A stretch of 21,180 nucleotides of DNA from CAYOHG01 sp964465125. Lineage in GTDB: Bacteria; Planctomycetota; Phycisphaerae; UBA1845; Fen-1342. Position 1 is the stretch's first letter. Each line of letters opens with the position of its first letter. The DNA lies in assembly GCA_964465125.1 (NCBI GenBank), contig CAYXIO010000064.1, positions 1 to 21,180 of the forward strand, read 5' to 3'. A program made the translations under genes and the position numbers. Shown piece after piece: positions 15,389 to 21,180 of the stretch. The notes beneath the pieces are model-generated. The model did no database searches. It was not told where the DNA came from and saw nothing but the letters and a program-made list of their open reading frames with translations.

Positions 15389-16408
15389 TCAAATGCTCAG
15401 GCGTTCCCCGCGATCTCCACCGCCGGCTGAGTGTCGAGCCGAGTCGGACTGGCTCCGCCGAGATTCGGCGTCTTTTCCCTGCGGCTTCGAAGCGGCTCCG
15501 GTCTCGGCGGCCACGTGCTCGGAGTCGTCCGCCGCCAGCAGCGCCTGGGTGATCTGATCCCCGACCGCGCTCATTCCGGTGGGGGCGTAAGGCACCATCA
15601 TGATGGTGCTGCGGCTGCGCGTGCCGATCGCGGTCACGCTGTCATAGTGCTGGGTCATCAGCACCATCTTGGTCGCTTCCGAGGGTGAAATGCCGGCGGC
15701 GGCGCACGCTTCGACCGACTCCTTCAAGCCGCGCGCGATCGCCAGGCGCTGGCGGGCGATACCGACGCCTTGCAGCTCCTTGGCGCGCGCCTCGGCCTCG
15801 GCCTCGGCGATCGTGCGGATCTTGTTGGCCTCCGCCTCGTTCTTGGCGGCCTCCTTGAGCCGTGCGCTGGCGTTGACTTTATTCATCGCCTTTTTGACTT
15901 CGGCATCCGGCTGGATGTCGTTCACCAGGGCCTGCAGAATGGTGTAACCGAACTGCTCCATCGTGACCTGCAATCGCTCCTTGACCGCACCGGCGATCTT
16001 GTCCTTCTCGGAGAAGACGCTGTCGACCGGCATCTCGGGCACCAGCGCCCGAACCACGTCGAAGACGTAGGAACTGATCTGCTGGCCCGGATTGGAGAGC
16101 TTGTAGCAGGCCGCCTGCACCGCTTCCTCCGTCTCGCGCACGTAGAACTGCACCGCGACCTTGATGTTGACGAACACGTCATCGCGGGTCTTCGACTCCA
16201 CGTCGATTTCAAGCTCGCGGACGCGGTGCGTGATCCGCGCCGCGACGCGGTCGACCATGGGGACCTTGTAGTTCAGCCCCGGCCCCGCGATCCCGACAAA
16301 CCGGCCGAAGCGCTCGACCACTGCGTGCGTCTGCTGCTCGACCGTGAAGAGGCCGCTGAGCAGAATGAAGAGCCCCAGTACCACGATGCCAACGAACGCG
16401 AAGATCAT
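15389..16408 (-). CDS. SPFH/band-7 membrane scaffold protein
   Basis: The 339-residue protein is of the prohibitin/stomatin/flotillin superfamily, likely to form ring or cage assemblies on the inner membrane. Residues 2-21 form the N-terminal membrane anchor. The SPFH domain runs about 22-190 (TVEQQTHAVVERFGRFVGIA, GPGLNYKVPMVDRV). A charged, Ala/Glu-rich coiled coil spans about 175-230. Residues 293-339 are a low-complexity polar tail. Sequence style resembles the HIR/slipin-like branch. The ATG has a perfect AGGAGG 6 bases upstream. It overlaps the upstream zinc-ribbon gene by 4 bases (ATGA), so translation of the two is probably coupled. Confidence 0.93.
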   Translation of the reverse strand: MIFAFVGIVVLGLFILLSGLFTVEQQTHAVVERFGRFVGIAGPGLNYKVPMVDRVAARITHRVRELEIDVESKTRDDVFVNIKVAVQFYVRETEEAVQAACYKLSNPGQQISSYVFDVVRALVPEMPVDSVFSEKDKIAGAVKERLQVTMEQFGYTILQALVNDIQPDAEVKKAMNKVNASARLKEAAKNEAEANKIRTIAEAEAEARAKELQGVGIARQRLAIARGLKESVEACAAAGISPSEATKMVLMTQHYDSVTAIGTRSRSTIMMVPYAPTGMSAVGDQITQALLAADDSEHVAAETGAASKPQGKDAESRRSQSDSARHSAGGGDRGERLSI

Positions 16409-16896
16409 GGCCGACCTCCTGGTTGAGAGCTTTCGGGTTCCGGCGCAAACTGGGCCGAACGGAGCACCACGCGCACCACGCGAAGCGGCGCCGCAATCTC
16501 ATACGATGGAATCTCGAGCGCTGCGCTGCCAGCGTGCGGCAGGGCGCTGATCGTCCGATCCACCTCGCACGCGCGCGACCCGTTGGCCCCTTCGCCGCGC
16601 ACGACCACCGTGACCTCGGCGAGCGAGTAGCCCGCGTTGAACAGCGTGACGTCGATCGATTCGGTTTCCGACAGCGGTTCCCCGCCGCCGGTCGGCTGCC
16701 ATCGGTAGTAGAGTTGCACACCGCCTTCGCAGGGAACAAACCCAGGCGGCGGCGCAGCGGGCCGCGGGTGGCGTACGCGCCCGGCTTCGAGCGCCTCGCC
16801 CAACGCCGCGTCCAGCGCCAGGCCGCACTGCGAGCAGAAGCGGGCCACGTCGCGGTTCGAATCGCCGCAGCGCGGGCATGGCCGATCGTCGGTCAT
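16405..16896 (-). CDS. Zinc-ribbon protein with a beta-rich C-terminal domain, partner gene of the SPFH protein
   Basis: The 163-residue product is of unknown function. A double-knuckle zinc ribbon occupies residues 7-24 (CPRCG...CSQCG). A proline-rich linker (44-51) follows. A strand-rich segment of about 60-150 (IDVTLFNAGYSLAEVTVVVR, LEIPSYEIAAPLRVVRVVLR) looks like an Ig-like or CARDB-type beta-sandwich. No signal peptide or membrane helix is seen, so it is likely cytosolic. The ATG at 16896 directly precedes the zinc ribbon and has AGGAAGAGG upstream; the open frame extends to 16989. Its stop overlaps the SPFH start, which suggests that the two products work together. Confidence 0.8.
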   Translation of the reverse strand: MTDDRPCPRCGDSNRDVARFCSQCGLALDAALGEALEAGRVRHPRPAAPPPGFVPCEGGVQLYYRWQPTGGGEPLSETESIDVTLFNAGYSLAEVTVVVRGEGANGSRACEVDRTISALPHAGSAALEIPSYEIAAPLRVVRVVLRSAQFAPEPESSQPGGRP

Positions 16897-17039
16897 GGTC
16901 CTCTTCCTGCTTATCCAAGGCAGCGGCCGGCGCACCGCACACAGCCACACCCCACTAGAAGTGTCAATCGCAAAGCCGTTGGCGACCACTATAAACCCCA
17001 GCCTCGGTTGGAACTAGCCGACTGCCGGCGCCGCGCGGC

Positions 17040-17069
17040 TTGCCGCAGCCGCGCCGCAGGTTGTATAAG
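17040..17069 (+). promoter_or_regulatory. Possible promoter giving a leaderless mRNA
   Basis: TTGCCG (17040-17045) and TATAAG (17064-17069) are 18 bases apart. The -10 box is only 8 bases from the ATG at 17078, which has no ribosome site. If used, transcription would begin at or within a base or two of the start codon. Confidence 0.35.
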
Positions 17070-17077
17070 TGTCGGCC

Positions 17078-18595
17078 ATGCCGAAGCCCGAGACGCGCGC
17101 GCGGCTCGCCGACGAGGAGGTGCGCCAACCTTCGCTGGTTTCGATTGCGCCCGTTCTGATCGTCGCGCTGGTGCTGGGTCTCGCGGTTCGCGCGGCGTGC
17201 ATCTGGCTCGCCCCGCAGACTTCCTACCTGCCGGATCACGTCAGCAACATGGGCTGGGCCACGTACGCGGTTCAGCATGGTCCCTTGGCGCTCTACGATC
17301 TGCCGCGCGGGCAGCCGCTGGTGGTGCGGGTGCGCGATCCGCGCAGCGGGAAGGTGGGTGAGTCGGTCCGCCAGAACGCGCACCCTTACAACTACCCGCC
17401 GCTCAGCGCGGTGATCTTCTGGAGCAGCGGGCTGGCCTGGCACGCGCTGGATCGAAACGAAGCGTCGATCGAGGTCTCCGTCCAGATCGCCCGGCAGATG
17501 GGGATCCGCAGTCCGGTCGTGTCGCGCGTCATCGACACGCGCGCTTCGCGCCTCGCAGGCGCCCTGCCGGGCATCGTCTTCGATCTTCTGCTTGCCTGGG
17601 GTGTCATGGCGTTGGTGCGTGCCGTGCGGCCGGCGCCGCGTTCGCGCACCGCCGAGGCGTGCGCGTTCTCTCTGACTCTGCTGGCCCCGCCCATCTTCCT
17701 CGATTCGAGCTACTGGACCCAGGCGGACGCGTGGGTGATGGCGCCGCTCGTCTGGTGTCTGGTGTGCCTGCTGCGCGGGCGCTGCGTGCGCGCGGGGATC
17801 CTGTACGGCGCCGCTTTCATGATCAAGCCGCAGGCGATCCTGCTCGCGCCCGTGCTCGCGTACATCCTGGCGTCGTCGTGGCTGGCCCGCGACGGCTCGC
17901 TGCGCCGCGCGGCAGGCGTGCTGGTCGGCGGCGCGGCGGCGGCACTCGTGATCGCGCTGATTGCCGCGCCGTTCATGGGGCGCGAGGCGAGCCGCCGGGA
18001 CGGGGCCGGCCAGCCCTGGCGCTGGTTCAACGCCAGCTATGGCGCCACGGTCGCTGGCGACATGTACCAGCGCACGACCTTGAGCGCGTTCAATGTCTGG
18101 TGGCTCGAACTGCTCGCTCAGGGTCCCCCGACGCGCGAGCGCCCCGCGGGCAAGCTGCTCGACGATCTGGCCACCCTCGGCGGCATGTCCAAACAGGCGA
18201 TCGGGCGCATGCTGCTGGGCGGCGCGATCCTACTGAGCTGGCTGGTCTGCGCCCGGCGGCGGCGCTGGACGCGCGAATCCTGGCTGGTGTGTGCGTTCCT
18301 GATCACCCTTGCGGCGTTTGTGCTTCCGACGCGCGCCCACGAGCGGTACATCTACTACTGCATTCCATTCGCCCTCGCGCTGGCCTGTGTCAGCCGCTGG
18401 TGGATTCCGCCCGCGCTCGCGGTCGTTGTCGTCGGCGGCTTCGAGCTAGTCTCGTTCCGCTGGGTCTCGCTGGACGACCCCAGCGCGAGAATCACCTCGG
18501 GATGGCTCGCGGCGCTGTCCGTGCTTACGTTGATCGGCTCGTTTGCCGTCGCGGCGCTCGCGCGCGAGCGGCCCGCATTGCCCCCCTCCCCGTGA
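17078..18595 (+). CDS. GT-C-fold polytopic membrane glycosyltransferase (mannosyltransferase-like)
   Basis: The product has about 505 residues and many membrane segments, beginning at about 23-46. The first external loop has Asp53 in SYLPDHVSNMGW, a likely catalytic position. Later come DSSYWTQADAWVMAPLVW and THE-like segment THAR replaced here by TRAHERYIYYCIPFAL. These Y-W-x-Q-A-D and H-E-R-Y signatures are familiar from polyprenyl-phosphate-dependent mannosyl- and glucosyltransferases (PIG-M, ALG6 or GT87-like). The protein probably glycosylates a lipid or protein on the outer face of the membrane, but the substrate is unknown. The start is ATG 17078 or GTG 17069; neither has a ribosome site. 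It is transcribed away from the zinc-ribbon/SPFH pair and converges on the sirtuin gene 40 bases downstream. Confidence 0.8.
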   Translation: MPKPETRARLADEEVRQPSLVSIAPVLIVALVLGLAVRAACIWLAPQTSYLPDHVSNMGWATYAVQHGPLALYDLPRGQPLVVRVRDPRSGKVGESVRQNAHPYNYPPLSAVIFWSSGLAWHALDRNEASIEVSVQIARQMGIRSPVVSRVIDTRASRLAGALPGIVFDLLLAWGVMALVRAVRPAPRSRTAEACAFSLTLLAPPIFLDSSYWTQADAWVMAPLVWCLVCLLRGRCVRAGILYGAAFMIKPQAILLAPVLAYILASSWLARDGSLRRAAGVLVGGAAAALVIALIAAPFMGREASRRDGAGQPWRWFNASYGATVAGDMYQRTTLSAFNVWWLELLAQGPPTRERPAGKLLDDLATLGGMSKQAIGRMLLGGAILLSWLVCARRRRWTRESWLVCAFLITLAAFVLPTRAHERYIYYCIPFALALACVSRWWIPPALAVVVVGGFELVSFRWVSLDDPSARITSGWLAALSVLTLIGSFAVAALARERPALPPSP

Positions 18596-18635
18596 CGCGC
18601 GCCGTCTCCCGTTCAACGCCGCAACGAGTCTCGCA

Positions 18636-19373
18636 TCATCGTTCCGAGCGCTCGGAGATCGCCGTCAGTGCTTCACCGCATCCGGCCCGCAGGCGCACCC
18701 GCGCGAGGCTCGAGAGCGGCGTTTCCTCCGGGTTGATCTCGATCACGCACGCGCCGCGCTCCGCGGCCAGCTCCACCAGCCCCGCGGCGGGCTGAACCAC
18801 CCCGCTGGTGCCGATCACCAGCATCACGTCGCATTCGAGCGCGGCCTGGCGCGCGGCGCGCAGCGCGTCCGCCGGCAGCATCTCGCCAAACCAGACCACG
18901 CCCGGTCTAAGCCGCTCCCCGCATGCCGGGCAACGCGGATCCTCACCCAGATCGTCCAGCCCGACGACGCGCTGGGGGCAGACGCTGCAACGCGCCACGT
19001 CGAGCCGGCCGTGCAGCTCAACCACTTCTTTCGAGCCCGCCCGGTGATGCAGTCCGTCCACGTTCTGCGTCACCACGACCATCCGCGGCAGCCGCACTTC
19101 CCAAGCGGCGAGCGCATAGTGCCCGGCGTGCGGCTCCACGCGCTTCAGCCGCTCCCGCCGCTCGCGGTACCAGGCCCAGACGTGACGCGGGTCGCGTGCG
19201 AAGGCGCTCGGCGTCGCGAGTTCCTCGGGTCTGAAGCGCGACCACAGCCCGGTCTGCGCATCGCGAAACGTCGCCACGCCGGATTCCGCCGACATGCCCG
19301 CACCGGTTGAAACGCACAGGAAGCCGGCGGCGGCGATCGCCTTCGCGGCGCGCTCGACCGATTCCGGGTCCAT
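18636..19373 (-). CDS. cobB: NAD-dependent protein deacylase, CobB/SIRT5-class sirtuin
   Basis: The 245-residue enzyme removes acyl groups from lysine using NAD+. Motifs seen: the NAD-binding TGAGMSAESG (23-32), TQNVDGLHHRAG (102-113), catalytic His121 in VELHG, and four zinc cysteines (129, 132, 148, 151). GVVWFGEMLP (158-167) and GTSGVVQPAAG (188-198) are also present. The pair Tyr69 and Arg72 in WAWYRERR matches the Y-x-x-R acyl-pocket signature of SIRT5-class enzymes, suggesting activity on succinyl- or malonyl-lysine as well as acetyl-lysine. The ATG at 19373 has GGGAG 6 bases upstream and gives the usual family length; the frame is open to 19442. It lies 115 bases downstream of the membrane acyltransferase gene. 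Confidence 0.95.
   Translation of the reverse strand: MDPESVERAAKAIAAAGFLCVSTGAGMSAESGVATFRDAQTGLWSRFRPEELATPSAFARDPRHVWAWYRERRERLKRVEPHAGHYALAAWEVRLPRMVVVTQNVDGLHHRAGSKEVVELHGRLDVARCSVCPQRVVGLDDLGEDPRCPACGERLRPGVVWFGEMLPADALRAARQAALECDVMLVIGTSGVVQPAAGLVELAAERGACVIEINPEETPLSSLARVRLRAGCGEALTAISERSER
18643..18656. other. 14-bp perfect palindrome at the convergent gene ends
   Basis: TCCGAGCGCTCGGA lies inside the last codons of the sirtuin gene (Ser-Glu-Arg-Ser-Glu). It is 48 bases past the stop of the convergent glycosyltransferase. It could fold as a short stem with a GCGC loop and serve both genes, but it has no T-run and may simply be coding sequence. Confidence 0.25.
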
Positions 19374-19488
19374 TCGGCTCTCCCTCGGCGGCATGCTGGC
19401 GCGCCTCGCAGCGTGGGGCACTGAAGTCTCCGTGCCGGTCATTCTACCCTCCGTGGCTCGCGGCCGGTGCCGCGCCGCGCGCGTCCCC

Positions 19489-20697
19489 TCACGTCAGGTT
19501 TGCCCCGCGCAGCAGCGGGCGCCCGCGCTCGCCGCGCACTCGCGCGCCGCGCGGGTGCAGGGCAAATGCCAACCCGGCGACGAGCGATGCCGCATAGAGC
19601 GCCGCCCAGTTCGTCGTGCCCGCCGCAACCAGCCCCGCCAACGCGAGCAGCACGACTTGTGCGGAGAACCGCGCGAAGACGTGCTCGGACGCGCTGCGCG
19701 CCCAGCCGCGCGCGTGCATCAGCAGCAGGACGGCCACCGCTACGATCAGCCAGTGCAGCGGCGAGGGCGGCAACGGCAGGTGCCGCAGCAGCACGATGAC
19801 CGCCATGTGCAGATAGAGAAACAACAGGGATTCCCGCCCGAACCGCGGCAGCGGCGGAAGCTCCAGCAGCACCGGAAGCGCGCGCGCGAACGCAAAGCAC
19901 CCGAACGCCAGGCCAGCGGTCAGAAAGAAGTACGGCGGCGAGAAAAACTCCTTGCTGATGGCCAGGAACGCGACCCCGTGATTCGCGGGCAACGGCAGAT
20001 TGAGCCGCCGCAGTGCGATCGATCCCGCCAGCAGCCCGAAGCAGAGTAGGCTCGAGGCGAGATTGGTGTGGACCCGCTGGCGCGCCGCGAGAGCGCCGAT
20101 CAGGAAGACCGGGATCCACGCCAAAGCTGGAAAGATCGCGCCGTGGGACTTGCCGATCGCGAAGAGGACCTGCGCGCCCGGAATCGCCGGCGCAATCGGG
20201 GAGAGGCAAGCGTGCATCGCCAGGCAGGCAGCCGTGAGCCCGACCAGCTCGCTACGCCGCGCGCGGCCGCTCCGCGAAGCCAGCGCGGTCGCCAGCACTC
20301 CGAGCGGGACGATCTGCAAGATGTCGCAGGACGCGGCGGCGCGGAAGGCGGTGGCGGTCGCGGTTGGCGGAGTGCCATCCGCGCCGGCGCCCGGCGCGCT
20401 GCCCGGAAGCGTGGTCAGCAGCAGGTTGTAGGAGATTCCGAGCACGAAGATGGCGGCGTAGCTGCCGACCAGCTCGGCGACCGATTTGCGCCGCGCTTGT
20501 TCCCATGCCAGGGCGCCCGCGACCGCGAAGAACAGGGCCGGAGCGAATCCGCCCAGGTAGAACACGGCCCGCGCCGGTCCGCCGGCTTCGGGCGTGTAGG
20601 TGTGCGCGAAAATCATCAGCAGGCACGCCAGCCCGCGCATCCCGTCGAGCGTCGGGTCGCGCCCGCGCGTGGGAGAGGCCGGGTGACCCACGCTCAT
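19489..20697 (-). CDS. Multi-pass membrane acyltransferase-like protein (HGSNAT/DUF1624 or acyltransferase-3 style)
   Basis: The 402-residue protein is largely made of hydrophobic helices, about ten by eye. Near the N-terminus is RDPTLDGMRGLACLLMIFAH (13-32), which follows the R-x3-LD-x2-RG-x-A-x(n)-H pattern of transmembrane acyltransferases; His32 is the likely catalytic residue. Such proteins move acetyl or other acyl groups across the membrane onto sugars. The exact family and acceptor cannot be settled. The ATG at 20697 is preferred because the motif begins shortly after it and AGGA lies about 11 bases upstream. The frame is open to 20835, but that part is Arg-rich and not membrane-like. 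Confidence 0.75.
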   Translation of the reverse strand: MSVGHPASPTRGRDPTLDGMRGLACLLMIFAHTYTPEAGGPARAVFYLGGFAPALFFAVAGALAWEQARRKSVAELVGSYAAIFVLGISYNLLLTTLPGSAPGAGADGTPPTATATAFRAAASCDILQIVPLGVLATALASRSGRARRSELVGLTAACLAMHACLSPIAPAIPGAQVLFAIGKSHGAIFPALAWIPVFLIGALAARQRVHTNLASSLLCFGLLAGSIALRRLNLPLPANHGVAFLAISKEFFSPPYFFLTAGLAFGCFAFARALPVLLELPPLPRFGRESLLFLYLHMAVIVLLRHLPLPPSPLHWLIVAVAVLLLMHARGWARSASEHVFARFSAQVVLLALAGLVAAGTTNWAALYAASLVAGLAFALHPRGARVRGERGRPLLRGANLT

Positions 20698-20772
20698 GAG
20701 CCGGCTTCCTGGCGATGGCCGGCGCGCGCCGAGCGGTCCATGCGGGAGACCGCTGCGCTCCACGCGCGCGAA

Positions 20773-20801
20773 TTGCCGCGCGCCTGCGCGGGCGTTACGA
20801 T
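20773..20801 (+). promoter_or_regulatory. Possible sigma-70 promoter for the PutA-like gene
   Basis: TTGCCG (20773-20778) and TACGAT (20796-20801) are 17 bases apart, each matching consensus at four of six positions. They lie in the 217-base gap between the divergent acyltransferase and PutA-like genes. A transcript from here would have a leader of about 100 bases. Confidence 0.35.
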
Positions 20802-20858
20802 CCGGCCGTTGGCGGAGCCCCGAGCGACAGCGCACAACCGTCCGTCGACCGCGATTTC

Positions 20859-20918
20859 ATGACCCGAACGGATCAAACCGGCTTCCAACGTATCCCGCCT
20901 GTCGAGGTGCTTAATTGA
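20859..20918 (+). CDS. Possible 19-residue leader peptide overlapping the PutA-like start
   Basis: ATG at 20859 opens a 19-codon frame (MTRTDQTGFQRIPPVEVLN) ending in TGA at 20916-20918. The stop overlaps the TTG start of the next gene (TTGA), an arrangement typical of translational coupling. The ribosome site of the downstream gene lies inside this frame. It has no clear ribosome site of its own and no run of regulatory codons such as proline repeats, though two adjacent prolines occur. It may be chance. Confidence 0.3.
   Translation: MTRTDQTGFQRIPPVEVLN
20904..20908 (+). promoter_or_regulatory. Ribosome binding site of the PutA-like gene (GAGGT)
   Basis: GAGGT stands 6 bases before the TTG at 20915. 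The in-frame TAA at 20912-20914 rules out any earlier start. The next in-frame start is GTG at 20927. Confidence 0.65.
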
Positions 20919-21180
20919 CTCCCGTCGTGCGCGCTCATGATACCGATGGCCGGGCCCGAGCGCTCGGCCGCGAGATGTTCGACCGCATCGCCGGCGCGAC
21001 TTCGCACGTCTTCCAGCCCGCGTACTGGGAGGAGCGCCTGCTGCGGCTGTTCATGGGCGACGAGTGGCTGAAGGTCCAGGCTTTCCGCTTCGTCGATGTG
21101 CTGCCCACCGTCATCGACAACCCCGTCGAGATCGCCCGTCACCTGCGCGAGTATTTCCAGGCGCCGCCGCCGCGCGGCGC
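20915..21180 (+). CDS. PutA/RocA-like proline dehydrogenase / glutamate-semialdehyde dehydrogenase, N-terminal part (cut by the window end)
   Basis: Only the first 88 codons are inside the window. Starting from TTG, the product includes GREMFDRIAG (18-27), YWEERLLRLFMGDEWLKVQA and FRFVDVLPTV, then EIARHLREYF. This matches the N-terminal segment of bifunctional proline dehydrogenase / L-glutamate gamma-semialdehyde dehydrogenase proteins (typically D-E-x-x-K-x-Q-x-FRFVDVLP and RHL-x-EYF). Those enzymes oxidise proline to glutamate. Whether it is the bifunctional form or a stand-alone proline dehydrogenase cannot be seen here. The start is set by the ribosome site and an in-frame stop directly upstream. 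Confidence 0.75.
   Translation, partial: MTPVVRAHDTDGRARALGREMFDRIAGATSHVFQPAYWEERLLRLFMGDEWLKVQAFRFVDVLPTVIDNPVEIARHLREYFQAPPPRG

Noticed and set aside
16962..16967. A perfect TTGACA on the minus strand upstream of the zinc-ribbon/SPFH pair
   Set aside because: No acceptable -10 box lies 16-18 bases downstream (the sequence there is CTGTGT or similar), so I did not call a promoter.
18636..19373. The sirtuin as an anti-phage defence SIR2 effector
   Set aside because: It is a compact zinc-containing CobB/SIRT5-class deacylase with no fused domain, and there is no HerA, Argonaute or other defence partner nearby.

Overview
The window is GC-rich (roughly two thirds G+C by eye), gene-dense bacterial chromosome. 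It most resembles a planctomycete, possibly Phycisphaerae-like. That placement is inferred from protein style: a secreted seven-bladed FG-GAP propeller ending in a dockerin-like EF-hand pair, a small protein with an ECCGVY...CPRC zinc motif, and a membrane protein ending in CANCGYDLTG...CPECG. I recall all three as recurrent in Planctomycetota. No rRNA or tRNA gene and no CRISPR array was seen.

Left part (1-4153): a gene-free flank of 357 bases holds a hairpin, a 160-bp palindromic dispersed-type repeat and short tandem repeats. Three leftward genes follow: the propeller protein, a secreted CocE/NonD-type serine hydrolase and a small zinc-motif protein. Middle (4247-11274): a rightward run of an M48 membrane metallopeptidase, tilS (tRNA-Ile lysidine synthetase), a GT-C-type membrane glycosyltransferase, cstA and a small membrane zinc-ribbon protein. 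A five-copy heptamer array lies just after cstA. A truncated IS3-type OrfA remnant sits in the convergent gap before rpoD.

Right part (11498-21180): dnaG and rpoD form a leftward pair with a single base between them, the core of the macromolecular-synthesis operon, with a readable sigma-70 promoter and no rpsU. Next comes a leftward pair of zinc-ribbon protein and SPFH/band-7 protein overlapping by 4 bp (ATGA). A rightward second GT-C-type glycosyltransferase follows, then a leftward sirtuin of the CobB/SIRT5 class and a leftward membrane acyltransferase. The window ends inside a rightward proline-catabolism gene (PutA-like N-terminus). It begins at a TTG codon that overlaps the stop of a possible 19-codon leader.

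Most of the window is housekeeping. I do not see a convincing new multi-gene system. The observations most worth a check are the IS3 remnant beside rpoD, the heptamer array, the palindromic repeat, the SPFH/zinc-ribbon pair and the possible putA leader.
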